The translations under genes and the position numbers were made by a program. DNA of 64,000 nucleotides. It comes from Clostridia bacterium. Its GTDB lineage: Bacteria; Bacillota; Clostridia; Oscillospirales; RGIG5299. The notes beneath the pieces are model-generated. The model made no database searches. It had not been told where the DNA came from and saw only the letters and a list, made by a program, of their open reading frames with translations. The stretch lies in contig JAFVQJ010000012.1 in assembly GCA_017504945.1 (NCBI GenBank), positions 1 to 64,000 of the forward strand. The letters run 5' to 3'. This document shows positions 51,053 through 59,313 of the stretch, in pieces (positions within the stretch are counted from its first letter, which is position 1; every line of letters starts with the position of its first letter).

Positions 51053-51921
51053 AAGTAAGAAAGGCAGTTATCCCCGCCGCAGGCTTCGGCACCAGAATGC
51101 TTCCCGCCACCAAGGCTATACCGAAGGAGCTTTTGCCCATCGTCGATAAGCCCGCAATTCAGTATATCGTCGAGGAGGCGGCAGCCTCCGGCATTGAGGA
51201 GATACTCATTATAACCTCAAGAGGAAAAAGCGCTATCGAGGACCATTTTGACCGTCACGCCGAGCTTGAGGAGCGCCTTATCGCAGGCAAAAAAGAAAAG
51301 GAGCTTAAGGCTTACCTTGACCCCTGCAATCTTGCAAAGATAACCTTTGTTCGTCAGCAGGAGGTAAAGGGGCTCGGTCACGCCATAAGCTACGCAAGAG
51401 GCTTTGCCGCAGGCGAGCCTATCGCGGTGCTTTACGGCGACGACGTTATTATGGGCGACGTCCCCGCCACCAAGGAGCTTTGCGAGGCGTATGAGAAATA
51501 CGGCAAGGGCGTGTGCGGACTTAAAGAGGTCCCCACCGAGCAGCTTTCGAGGTATTGCTCTATGAAGGCAGAAAAGCTCGAGGAAGGGCTTTACTCCGTT
51601 ACCGATATGATAGAAAAGCCCAAAAAGGGTGAGGAATTTACCAATCTTTCAATTTTGGGAAGAGTGGTGCTTCCTCCCGAGATATTCGATATTCTCGACG
51701 TAACTCCTCCCGGTGCGGGCGGCGAGATACAGCTTACCGACGCGATGAAGGTGCTTGCAAACACCGTCGGTATGACGGGCGTCATCTTCTCCGGCACACG
51801 TTACGATATGGGCAATAAGCTCGGCGTAATGCAGGCAGCAGTTGAAACGGCGGTAAACCACGGTGAGATAGGCAATGAATTCAAGGCATACCTGAAGGAA
51901 TTTGTAAAAAATTTAGACTGA
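51049..51921 (+). CDS. galU: UTP-glucose-1-phosphate uridylyltransferase
   Basis: 290 residues. It makes UDP-glucose for cell-surface polysaccharide and glycolipid. The nucleotide signature PAAGFGTRMLPATKAIPKEL (9-28) is complete. VDKPAIQYIVEEA, the YGDD segment (about 124-127) and the Lys in DMIEKPKKGE (about 185-194) follow. The start overlaps the queT stop, so it is translationally coupled to a gene under a preQ1 riboswitch, an unusual partner. AGGAAG lies nine bases before the ATG. Confidence 0.96.
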   Translation: MKVRKAVIPAAGFGTRMLPATKAIPKELLPIVDKPAIQYIVEEAAASGIEEILIITSRGKSAIEDHFDRHAELEERLIAGKKEKELKAYLDPCNLAKITFVRQQEVKGLGHAISYARGFAAGEPIAVLYGDDVIMGDVPATKELCEAYEKYGKGVCGLKEVPTEQLSRYCSMKAEKLEEGLYSVTDMIEKPKKGEEFTNLSILGRVVLPPEIFDILDVTPPGAGGEIQLTDAMKVLANTVGMTGVIFSGTRYDMGNKLGVMQAAVETAVNHGEIGNEFKAYLKEFVKNLD

Positions 51922-51957
51922 TTTATCAGTTTGAATAATTTTGAAAGGACATTCAAT

Positions 51958-52884
51958 ATGAAAAAGAAAATCATAGCATGCACTCTTGCTTTGGCTCTTC
52001 TCATCTCCTCCTTTTCCTTTTTGAACGTTTCCGCCGCAAAGGCAACTCTTCAGAATTGGAAGATCTACTGCTCGGAGATAGACGGCGACAACTACACCTA
52101 TTTTGACGACGAGGAATTCGATATCTCCGTTGATGCAAACGGCAGGATCGACGTCGATGCTCCTCAGGGCTGGTGGCCCGCTATGCTTGCCGTCAAAAAC
52201 GATAAGGTCGCCATCGACGGCATTGAGGTAAAATACGGCTCCACTATCAAGGACGCAGGCTGGGGCGGTCACGGCTTCAACGTGGGACTTTTGAGCGCAA
52301 AAATAACCGATCTCCCCGAATACAGGCTGTTTGACGGTCTTGCAGGTGCCATCGAGGATCAGGATATCGACAACGGAATAAAGGGCGTTGAGATTCAGGC
52401 TCACGGCGAAAACGACGGTGCCTCAACCAAGCTCGGAAGATTTCTCATCTGGGTCTACGGTGTTGGCAGGACCGACGAGAACGGTAACGCATTAAGCGGC
52501 ATAAACGACAGAAAGGGCTATTATTTCACCTCTCTTGAGCTTCCCGCCGCTTCGGAATACACCTTCACTCTCGTTCCCGACGACACCTACGGCTACGTAA
52601 TAAACATAAACGGCGTTGAATTCAGAACCGACGACGACGGCGATACCGTTGATCTTAACGTTCTTAAGGAGCTTACCGACGGCGCATATCTCTCGATCGG
52701 CGCGTTTACCCCCGGCGACAACAATACCGGCGGTATGTCGATAACCTCGGTAAACGGCGTAAGCGCAGAGGCACCCAACGAGAACGCTCCGACCTCAAGC
52801 GAGCCCGCTCCCTCCAAGCCCGAGTCCTCTATCACCATCAATCCTCCCGCCGAAAATAAAGGCGGCTGCGGAAATAAAGCGTAA
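51958..52884 (+). CDS. Secreted protein of unknown function ending in a CGN motif
   Basis: 308 residues from ATG 51958, which follows GAAAGGA; an in-frame ATG at 51931 has no site. A clear signal peptide (IIACTLALALLISSFSFLNV, cut near VSAA) leads to a beta-rich body of about 230 residues (YFDDEEFDISVDANGRIDVD, YGYVINI). This resembles laminin-G/concanavalin-like binding domains, but I cannot name it. A Pro/Ser/Glu linker follows, and the end is ENKGGCGNKA. It could be a surface carbohydrate-binding protein. There is no membrane anchor after the Cys-Gly motif. Confidence 0.6.
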   Translation: MKKKIIACTLALALLISSFSFLNVSAAKATLQNWKIYCSEIDGDNYTYFDDEEFDISVDANGRIDVDAPQGWWPAMLAVKNDKVAIDGIEVKYGSTIKDAGWGGHGFNVGLLSAKITDLPEYRLFDGLAGAIEDQDIDNGIKGVEIQAHGENDGASTKLGRFLIWVYGVGRTDENGNALSGINDRKGYYFTSLELPAASEYTFTLVPDDTYGYVININGVEFRTDDDGDTVDLNVLKELTDGAYLSIGAFTPGDNNTGGMSITSVNGVSAEAPNENAPTSSEPAPSKPESSITINPPAENKGGCGNKA

Positions 52885-52897
52885 TTTGATTTAAAAT

Positions 52898-52928
52898 AAA
52901 TATCCACCCACACGGGTGGATATTTTGT
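52898..52928 (+). terminator. Terminator after the secreted protein
   Basis: AAATATCCACCC pairs with GGGTGGATATTT around ACAC, followed by TGTTTTTT. Confidence 0.9.
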
Positions 52929-53063
52929 TTTTTCTGAAGTTGCGAAGGATTAACCTCAAAGGACTACCGCCCTTTTGAAGCCCTGCTTTTCTGTTATTGG
53001 GCGCAACAAAAGAGGGGTAGGTGCGAGCGCGCATCCACTTTCGCGAAAAAAGGATTTTCTTTC

Positions 53064-53093
53064 CCCCTTTCTTGTATCCTTACAAGAAAGGGG
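53064..53093. repeat. 13-bp perfect hairpin in non-coding sequence
   Basis: CCCCTTTCTTGTA (53064-53076), loop TCCT, TACAAGAAAGGGG (53081-53093). It lies in a 190-base block (52930-53120) whose composition, rich in GGGG/CCCC and GCGCGCAT, differs from ordinary intergenic sequence here. It may be an interspersed non-coding repeat or MITE-like remnant. Confidence 0.6.
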
Positions 53094-53122
53094 AGCATAA
53101 GCGGCGTAAGCGGGAAAAAATC

Positions 53123-53156
53123 AAAGGACTGCGTAAAGCTCCGCAGTCCTTTTTGT
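53123..53156. terminator. Bidirectional terminator, end of the P-type ATPase transcript
   Basis: AAAGGACTGCG pairs with CGCAGTCCTTT around TAAAGCTC, with A and T tracts on the two sides. Confidence 0.88.
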
Positions 53157-53162
53157 TTTTTA

Positions 53163-55778
53163 TTATTTGTGATTATGCGCCTTTATAAATCCCAAAAGCT
53201 TGGAAAGCTCCATTACAACGAGCGGAACGAGAACGAGTCCGAGGATTATGAGGTAATAATACCACGGTAAGATAACAAGTCCGAATGCGATGCCGACGGG
53301 AGTGAACAAAACGAGCAACATAAGTGCAAGCGAAACGAGCACCGCCTTGTTAAGAGTCGAGTTCGAGAAGGGACCTATCTTAAAGAGCGAATGATCGGAG
53401 CGCATATTGTAGGCCTGAACTATCTGGGAAAGAGCAAGCACGGCAAACGCCATCGTCTGACCTGCCGCCTCGGAGATGCCCGAGCCTATCATATATCCCA
53501 CGAGGGTGAGCACCGCGAACATACAGCCCTGAAGCACCACTCTGACGCCAAGTCCGTGAGCGAATATGCCCTCGTTTTTGGGCTTGGGCTTTTTATCCAT
53601 AACGTCGCTCTCAACCGGCTCCATTCCGAGCGCTATTGCGGGAAGCGAGTCGGTAACGAGGTTTATCCAAAGAAGCTGCATCGAAAGCAACGGCGTCTTC
53701 TGCCACAAAAGCATTGCGACGAAAACGGTTATTACCTCGCCGATGTTGGTACCGAGCAAAAAGCCCACTACCTTTTTAATGTTTGCATAAATGCCTCTGC
53801 CCTCTTTTACCGCGTCGACTATCGTCGCGAAGTTATCGTCGGTAAGAGTCATATCGGAGGCACCCTTTGCAACGTCGGTGCCGGTTATACCCATTGCGCA
53901 GCCGATGTCAGCCGCCTTCAGTGCGGGAGCGTCGTTTACGCCGTCACCCGTCATCGAAACTACCTGACCCTTTCTCTGCCACGCCTTAACTATCCTTATC
54001 TTGTTTTCGGGCGAAACGCGTGCGTAGACCGAAATATTTTCAATAACCGCATCGAATTCGCTGTCGGTCATAAGGTCAAGCTCTGCACCCGTTATCGCCC
54101 TGTCGCCGTCTGTGAAAATACCAAGCTCCTTTGCAATGGCAGACGCCGTTACAACGTGGTCGCCCGTTATCATAACGGGCTTTATTCCCGCTCTTCTGCA
54201 GGTGGCAACGGCAACCTTTGCCTCGGGTCTGGGAGGATCTATCATACCTACAAGTCCCATAAAGGTAAGACCGCTCTCAAGGCTTTCGGAGGTAAGAGAA
54301 GCGGGAAGCTCGTCTATCTCCTTATATGCTACCGCGAGAACGCGAAGAGCGTTTTCGCTCATTTTTTCGGTAAATTCCTTTGCCCTTTCAATATCACCGC
54401 TTACACAGCGCTCTGCCATCATATCGAAGGCACCCTTAACGATTACCGTCTTTTTGCCGTCGATAACGTTAACGGTCGACATTAGCTTTCTGTCGGAATC
54501 GAAGGGAATGCCTGCAATTCTGGGGTATTTTGCATTTATTTCCTCCTTGGGAAGCCCGTTTCTGTGAGCGGCAAAGACTATTGCGGTCTCGGTGGGATCA
54601 CCGATATGCTGCTCCTTTCCGTCCTCAAAAACCACCGAGCCGTCGCAGCAAAGCGCGCCGTAGCAAAGAAGCTTCTTTACGGCGTCGGAGTTGCCGTCGG
54701 TTATATCCTCCGTGTCGGCGCCGCCGTCAAGATAAGCCTTAACGAGCGTCATTCTGTTTTGGGTAAGCGTTCCCGTCTTATCGGAGCAGATTATCGAAGC
54801 GCTTCCGAGCGTTTCAACTGCGGGAAGACGGCGAATAAGGGCGTTTTTCTTAACCATTCGCTGAACGCCTATCGAAAGAACGATGGTAACGATTACGGGA
54901 AGTCCCTCGGGAATAGCCGAAACGGCAAGAGATACCGCGATCATAAATATCTCCATGGGATGAGTTCCGCTTACCAAGCCCACCACGAAAATTATGGCGC
55001 AGGCAACGAGCGCAACTATTCCGAGATATTTGCCGAGCTGTGCAAGCTTTTTCTGCAATGGAGTCTGGCTTTCGCCCTCGTCGTCAAGCAGATTGGCTAT
55101 TTTGCCCATTTCGGTATCCATTCCCGTTGCGGTAACCACCGCCAAGGCGGTACCGTAGGTAATGCTGCAGCCCGAGAATACCATATTCGTTCTGTCGCCC
55201 AAGGGAGCGTCGTCCTTTACCTCGGCGTCGTACTCCTTCTCGGAGGGAACGGATTCACCCGTTAGCGCCGACTCCTCGCTCTTTAAGCTCACGCTGTGGA
55301 TAAGGCGCGCGTCTGCGGGCACGAAGTCGCCCGCCTCAAGCTTGATTATATCACCGGGGACAAGCTCTGCCGCCTCGATTATCTTCTCCTCGCCGTTTCT
55401 CACAACTCTCGCGTGAGGAGCCGACATATTTTTAAGCGCGTCAAGTGCCTTTTCCGCCTTACCCTCCTGATAAACGCCCATAACGGCGTTGACCACTACT
55501 ATAAGCAAAATGAGAGCAGGCTCAAAAAACTCCTTGGGATTCTGCTCAACGCAGGCAACCACGAAGGAAACTATCGCCGCCGCGATAAGAATAAGGATCA
55601 TCACGTCCTTAAACTGATCGAGAAAACGAAGCATAAAACTCTTCTTTTTCTTTTCCTTAAGCTTGTTAAAGCCGTATTTCTCACGCTTTGCAACAACCTC
55701 TGCCGAGGTAAGACCCTTTTCCGAATCCGTTTCGAGCTCTGAAAGGACCTCGTTTATCGGCTTGTTGTGAAATGCCAT
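53163..55778 (-). CDS. Type II cation-transporting P-type ATPase, probable Ca2+/Mn2+ exporter
   Basis: 871 residues from ATG 55778, which follows AGAGGGA; the open frame to 55829 runs into the riboswitch terminator and is rejected. Motifs: TGES in the actuator (about 170), PEGLP in helix 4 (about 290), the phosphorylated Asp in DKTGTLTQN (about 335-343), the hinge MTGDGVNDAPALK (about 602-614), and helix 5-6 GTNIGEVITVF with WINLVTDSLPAIALGMEP. These are features of SERCA/PMR1-type pumps. The yybP-ykoY-like riboswitch upstream points to manganese. It exports divalent metal across the cytoplasmic membrane. It is a single gene with a shared terminator. Confidence 0.93.
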   Translation of the reverse strand: MAFHNKPINEVLSELETDSEKGLTSAEVVAKREKYGFNKLKEKKKKSFMLRFLDQFKDVMILILIAAAIVSFVVACVEQNPKEFFEPALILLIVVVNAVMGVYQEGKAEKALDALKNMSAPHARVVRNGEEKIIEAAELVPGDIIKLEAGDFVPADARLIHSVSLKSEESALTGESVPSEKEYDAEVKDDAPLGDRTNMVFSGCSITYGTALAVVTATGMDTEMGKIANLLDDEGESQTPLQKKLAQLGKYLGIVALVACAIIFVVGLVSGTHPMEIFMIAVSLAVSAIPEGLPVIVTIVLSIGVQRMVKKNALIRRLPAVETLGSASIICSDKTGTLTQNRMTLVKAYLDGGADTEDITDGNSDAVKKLLCYGALCCDGSVVFEDGKEQHIGDPTETAIVFAAHRNGLPKEEINAKYPRIAGIPFDSDRKLMSTVNVIDGKKTVIVKGAFDMMAERCVSGDIERAKEFTEKMSENALRVLAVAYKEIDELPASLTSESLESGLTFMGLVGMIDPPRPEAKVAVATCRRAGIKPVMITGDHVVTASAIAKELGIFTDGDRAITGAELDLMTDSEFDAVIENISVYARVSPENKIRIVKAWQRKGQVVSMTGDGVNDAPALKAADIGCAMGITGTDVAKGASDMTLTDDNFATIVDAVKEGRGIYANIKKVVGFLLGTNIGEVITVFVAMLLWQKTPLLSMQLLWINLVTDSLPAIALGMEPVESDVMDKKPKPKNEGIFAHGLGVRVVLQGCMFAVLTLVGYMIGSGISEAAGQTMAFAVLALSQIVQAYNMRSDHSLFKIGPFSNSTLNKAVLVSLALMLLVLFTPVGIAFGLVILPWYYYLIILGLVLVPLVVMELSKLLGFIKAHNHK

Positions 55779-55796
55779 TTTTATTCCCTCTCTTTT

Positions 55797-55836
55797 AAAA
55801 AAGATTCCCGTGTGTAGTATATGCTGCACACGGGAT
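55797..55836 (-). terminator. Riboswitch-controlled terminator before the P-type ATPase
   Basis: On the minus strand CCCGTGTG (55834-55827) pairs with CACACGGG (55814-55807), followed by AATCTTTTTT. It lies between aptamer and start codon, so it is the expression platform. Confidence 0.85.
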
Positions 55837-55873
55837 TTTTTTCGTTAATTTACAATTTTCCCATGTGTAACAC

Positions 55874-55960
55874 ATGAGTCTTGCAATTTAAAACAAGGCC
55901 GGACCGTTTAAGGTCGATTGACGGCTTGCTACGAAGGGCTTCGCTTGCTACTCCCTCATA
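55874..55960 (-). promoter_or_regulatory. yybP-ykoY-type (manganese) riboswitch aptamer, copy 1
   Basis: Minus-strand RNA: the 5' strand ATGAGGGAGTAGC pairs with the 3' strand GCAAGACTCAT. Between them are a short stem-loop, GCCGTCAATCG (the conserved CGUCAAU loop) and a CCGG segment. The GGGAGUAGC and GCAAGACU ends and the CGUCAAU loop are the hallmarks of yybP-ykoY. Promoter TTGACT-17-TAAAAT (56001-55973) lies upstream. The family activates efflux genes when Mn2+ is high. Confidence 0.85.
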
Positions 55961-55972
55961 TTCGGTAAGATA

Positions 55973-56001
55973 ATTTTATCACACCGATTTTTGAAAGTCA
56001 A
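55973..56001 (-). promoter_or_regulatory. Promoter of the P-type ATPase unit
   Basis: Minus strand: TTGACT (56001-55996), 17 bases, TAAAAT (55978-55973). Transcription starts close to the aptamer's 5' end. Confidence 0.7.
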
Positions 56002-56018
56002 TAAATATTATGTTAATT

Positions 56019-57293
56019 TTATGCAAAGAAAAACCAAATGTAGATATACGCGGGTATTATCGCGGCGAGAGTAAAGGGAATGCCTATCTTGAAGAAGTCG
56101 CTTGACTTTACCTCGTAGCCCGATTTGCGAAGAATGCCTATACCGGTAATGTTTGCCGAAGCGCCTATGGGTGTGCAGTTTCCGCCGAGCGTTGCACCCG
56201 AAAGAAGACCGAAATAGAGAAGCGTGGGATCTATCTCAAGTGCCGCGGCAAGACCCGTTATAACTGGGAGCATCGTCGCAACGTAGGGAATGTTATCAAT
56301 AAACGCCGAAATAACAACTGAACCCCAAACGATTATGGTGTATAGCAAAAATACGTTTCCGCCGCCAAAGCCCTTTAACAGATTTGCTATCTCGTCGATA
56401 ACACCCATGTGGGTAATACCGCCTATAACGAGGAAAAGACCGAATAAAAGACCTATCGTTTCAAAATCTATTGCCTTAACGGTATCAATAACGGTCGCCT
56501 TACCCTCTTTAACGTTTTTCAAAACCGCATAGACAAGTCCTATCACGAAAAGAGCCATGCAGATTATACCGTTGGTAATTGCGGGCTTATTGGGTATAAA
56601 CGACGCCAATATAAGAAGCAAAACGGTGCCGCAAAGAAGCACGGTTGGAACATAATCGGTAACCTTTGTGCGAACGCCCGTTTTTTCAACCTTTCCCTTT
56701 TCCTTTCTGAAAAGGAATGCAAGAATAACAGCCGCCGCGACGGCGCCTATCTCGACCGCAAAGAAGATACTGGGCTTGCCTTGATACCAGAAGAAATCAA
56801 GGAAGCTCATATCGGCATACGAGCCGAGCATTATTGCGGTGGTGTCGCCAACGAGAGTTGCCGCGCCCTGAAGGTTTGAGGAAACGGCTATGCCGATTAT
56901 AAAGGGAACGGGGTTGGTCTTAAGCTTCTTGCATATTTCAAGGGCAACGGGAGCTACCATCAAAACAGTCGCAACGTTGTCAACGAAGGCCGAAATAACG
57001 CCGGCAAAAAGCGAGAGCGCAACCGCCGCCACCTGAACGTTGGGCACCTTTTCCATAACGAGATCGGCAAGAAGCGCCGGCATCTTGCTCACGATAAAGA
57101 GCTGAACAAGGCCCATCGTTCCCGCTATCATCATAAGAACGTTAAAGTCTATCGAGGTGAATATCTCGTTTAAGGGAAGCATTCCCGTAACGATGAAGAT
57201 AAGTGCCGAGCCGATAGCTATATAAGGACGGTATTTGCTGAAAACGAGCATTGCCACGTAGGTCACGGCAAAAAGAATAAGAGCGTATATCAT
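56019..57293 (-). CDS. ArsB/NhaD (ion transporter superfamily) permease
   Basis: 424 residues with about eleven transmembrane helices. It shows the two-fold repeat of the ion-transporter superfamily: FAGVISAFVDNVATVLMVAP (about 97-116), then the related VVISAFIDNIPYVATMLPV (about 325-343), and LSGATLGGNCTPIGASANI (about 363-381). DN in both hairpins is typical of ArsB/NhaD-type permeases, which move anions or sodium against protons. It is 15 bases downstream of the Na/Pi cotransporter and in the same riboswitch-controlled unit, so its role probably concerns metal or oxyanion balance. The substrate is not readable. Confidence 0.88.
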   Translation of the reverse strand: MIYALILFAVTYVAMLVFSKYRPYIAIGSALIFIVTGMLPLNEIFTSIDFNVLMMIAGTMGLVQLFIVSKMPALLADLVMEKVPNVQVAAVALSLFAGVISAFVDNVATVLMVAPVALEICKKLKTNPVPFIIGIAVSSNLQGAATLVGDTTAIMLGSYADMSFLDFFWYQGKPSIFFAVEIGAVAAAVILAFLFRKEKGKVEKTGVRTKVTDYVPTVLLCGTVLLLILASFIPNKPAITNGIICMALFVIGLVYAVLKNVKEGKATVIDTVKAIDFETIGLLFGLFLVIGGITHMGVIDEIANLLKGFGGGNVFLLYTIIVWGSVVISAFIDNIPYVATMLPVITGLAAALEIDPTLLYFGLLSGATLGGNCTPIGASANITGIGILRKSGYEVKSSDFFKIGIPFTLAAIIPAYIYIWFFFA

Positions 57294-57308
57294 CTTTATT
57301 TCCTTTCA

Positions 57309-59057
57309 TCACCTTTGCACGCTGTATTTTTCGGCAAAGGATTTATACTGTTCTTTAAAATAACCGCTTTCCGCCTTCATTGCGCGGATAGATAAATGTA
57401 TGTTCAGGTTGCTCTGCTCTGCATCGATCACACAGCCCGCAATATTCGAGCAGTGGTCGGCGATCCTTTCGAGGTTTGTAAGTATATCGGACCATACGAA
57501 GCCGGTATCTATCGTGCAGGTGCCGTTCTGAAGTCTTTCGATATGACCGCTTCTCAGGCTGTCCTTAAGCTCGTCGATAACCTGCTCGAGAGGCTCAACT
57601 GTCTTTGCGGCTTCGATATCGCCGTCAATAAACGCCTTTGAGGCAAGCGATACTATCTCGGTAACAGCGTTTGAAAGCACCTTAAGCTCTGCCGCCGCGT
57701 TCTCGGAAAAGACTATTTCCTTTTTCATCATTTCCTCTGCCGACTCGGCAAGGTTTACGGCGTGGTCGGATATTCTTTCAAGGTCGCCTATCACCTTTAA
57801 GAGCTTTGCCGCCTCGGCGCTGTCGCGAGAGTCTATCTTATTTGCCGAAAGCTTTACGAGATAGCTTCCTATAATATCCTCGTAGTGATCCGCCTTATCC
57901 TCGGCGTCCTTTATCTCGTCCATAAGCTCTGCGGAGAATCCGTCAAGACAGCTTATCGATTTTCCGAGGGCGTCAGCCGCTCCTACGCACATCTCGTTTG
58001 CAAGAGAGTGGCATCTTTCAAGTGCGGCCGCGGGAGTTGCGAGAAGTATCTCGTCAAGCTCAACTACCTTCTCGGGCTTTTTGCTTTCGGGCACGAGCTT
58101 GTATGCAAGCTTTTCAAGAAGCCCCGCTGCGGGGAGAAGAATTATCGTACACAGTATATTGAATGCGGAGTGTGCCACCGCTATGCCCGACATCGTTGCC
58201 GATTCATCAAAAAGTGCGGGCGAAAATACAGCCGAAACGATAGAGAATACCGTAAGGCATATTGCCGTTCCTATAGTGTTAAAGGAGAGGTGAACGAGAG
58301 CCGCTCTCTTTGCATTTCTGTTTGTGCCGAAGGATGCGAGAATAGCCGTAATGCAGGTACCGATATTCTGACCCATTATTATCGGAATAGCGGCTCCGTA
58401 TGAAACCGCGCCCGTCATTGCCAGAGCCTGCAAAATGCCTACCGACGCCGAGCTCGACTGTATCACTGCCGTAAGCACCGCGCCGACCAGAACGCCGAGA
58501 ACGGGGTTTTTGAACATCAAAAATATCTGCTGAAATTCGGGAATATCTGCAAGGCCCGAAACAGAGTCCGTCATAGCGTCCATACCGAACATCAAAACGG
58601 CAAAGCCGAGCAGTATAACGCCTATATCCTTTTTCTTATCGCTCTTAAAGAACATATAGAGTATTATGCCAATAAGTGCAAGCACGGGAGTAAACGAGGT
58701 GGGTTTTAAGATCTTTACAAAAACGTTATCGTCGGAAAGGCCCGCAAGACTGAGTATCCACGCTGTAACGGTGGTACCGATATTGGCGCCCATAATTACG
58801 TTTATCGCCTGCTTCAGGGTCATAAGCCTTGAGTTTACGAAGCCCACGACCATAACGGTGGTAGCCGACGAGCTTTGAATTACAGAGGTAACTCCGAGGC
58901 CGGTAAAAAGTCCTGCCATTTTGTTGGTTGTTATCTTGCTTAAGATCGACTGAAGCTTTCCGCCCGCGCGGCGCTCAAGGGCATCGCCCATAAGGCTCAT
59001 ACCGAACAGAAAAAGACAAAGTCCGCCGATCATCGTAAGTAGATCAAAAATTGTCAT
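57309..59057 (-). CDS. Na/Pi cotransporter family protein with PhoU domain, under a manganese-type riboswitch
   Basis: 582 residues with the same plan as the protein at 48493. Transport motifs: VIQSSSATTVMVVGFVNSR, MGANIGTTVTAWILSL, VIQSSSASVGILQALAMTGA and MGQNIGTCITAILAS. A C-terminal PhoU-like helical domain (about 345-560) follows. AGAAGGAAAAA precedes ATG 59057. A yybP-ykoY-like aptamer (59176-59265) and terminator (59096-59133) lie in its leader. The permease at 56019 is co-transcribed. Known manganese-riboswitch genes encode metal exporters, so a phosphate carrier here suggests phosphate movement tied to metal detoxification. That is inference. Confidence 0.9.
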   Translation of the reverse strand: MTIFDLLTMIGGLCLFLFGMSLMGDALERRAGGKLQSILSKITTNKMAGLFTGLGVTSVIQSSSATTVMVVGFVNSRLMTLKQAINVIMGANIGTTVTAWILSLAGLSDDNVFVKILKPTSFTPVLALIGIILYMFFKSDKKKDIGVILLGFAVLMFGMDAMTDSVSGLADIPEFQQIFLMFKNPVLGVLVGAVLTAVIQSSSASVGILQALAMTGAVSYGAAIPIIMGQNIGTCITAILASFGTNRNAKRAALVHLSFNTIGTAICLTVFSIVSAVFSPALFDESATMSGIAVAHSAFNILCTIILLPAAGLLEKLAYKLVPESKKPEKVVELDEILLATPAAALERCHSLANEMCVGAADALGKSISCLDGFSAELMDEIKDAEDKADHYEDIIGSYLVKLSANKIDSRDSAEAAKLLKVIGDLERISDHAVNLAESAEEMMKKEIVFSENAAAELKVLSNAVTEIVSLASKAFIDGDIEAAKTVEPLEQVIDELKDSLRSGHIERLQNGTCTIDTGFVWSDILTNLERIADHCSNIAGCVIDAEQSNLNIHLSIRAMKAESGYFKEQYKSFAEKYSVQR

Positions 59058-59095
59058 ATTTTTTCCTTCTTCTAATTTTTTCCTTTCGGGTGGCT

Positions 59096-59133
59096 ATAAA
59101 AAATCCCAAGAACAGCTTTGCTATTCTTGGGAC
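59096..59133 (-). terminator. Riboswitch-controlled terminator before the second Na/Pi gene
   Basis: Minus strand: TCCCAAGAA pairs with TTCTTGGGA around TAGCAAAGCTG, followed by TTTTTTATAG. Confidence 0.88.
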
Positions 59134-59175
59134 ATTGTCGTTTTTGTAAAAGGAAGCAGTCCCATGCAAAAGCAC

Positions 59176-59265
59176 ATGAGTCTTGCAATTTAAAGCAGGT
59201 CCAGACTCTCTTAAGAGCAGTGGTGTTGGACGTGCTACGACGCTCTCGTTTGCTACTCCCTCATA
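59176..59265 (-). promoter_or_regulatory. yybP-ykoY-type (manganese) riboswitch aptamer, copy 2
   Basis: Minus-strand RNA with the same ends as copy 1: ATGAGGGAGTAGC at the 5' side and GCAAGACTCAT at the 3' side, plus the phrase TTTAAATTGCAAGACTCATG shared almost exactly. The inner loop reads ACGTCCAACACC where copy 1 has CCGTCAATCG, a variant of the conserved CGUCAAU. The inner stems differ in sequence but not in layout, so the RNA structure is conserved. Confidence 0.75.
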
Positions 59266-59277
59266 TTTACCTCAAAT

Positions 59278-59306
59278 ATTTTAACATAAGGTTAAAAAAA
59301 TGTCAA
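59278..59306 (-). promoter_or_regulatory. Promoter of the Na/Pi-permease unit
   Basis: Minus strand: TTGACA (59306-59301), 17 bases, TAAAAT (59283-59278), just after the DUF368 stop codon. Confidence 0.75.
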
Positions 59307-59313
59307 TAAATAT

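Noticed and set aside
53391-54485. Plus-strand open frame of 364 codons
   Set aside because: It is a shadow of the P-type ATPase gene on the opposite strand; the protein is rich in His/Arg/Asn with no domain.
55779-55829. N-terminal extension of the P-type ATPase
   Set aside because: The extra codons come from the riboswitch terminator hairpin; the ribosome site AGAGGGA marks ATG 55778.
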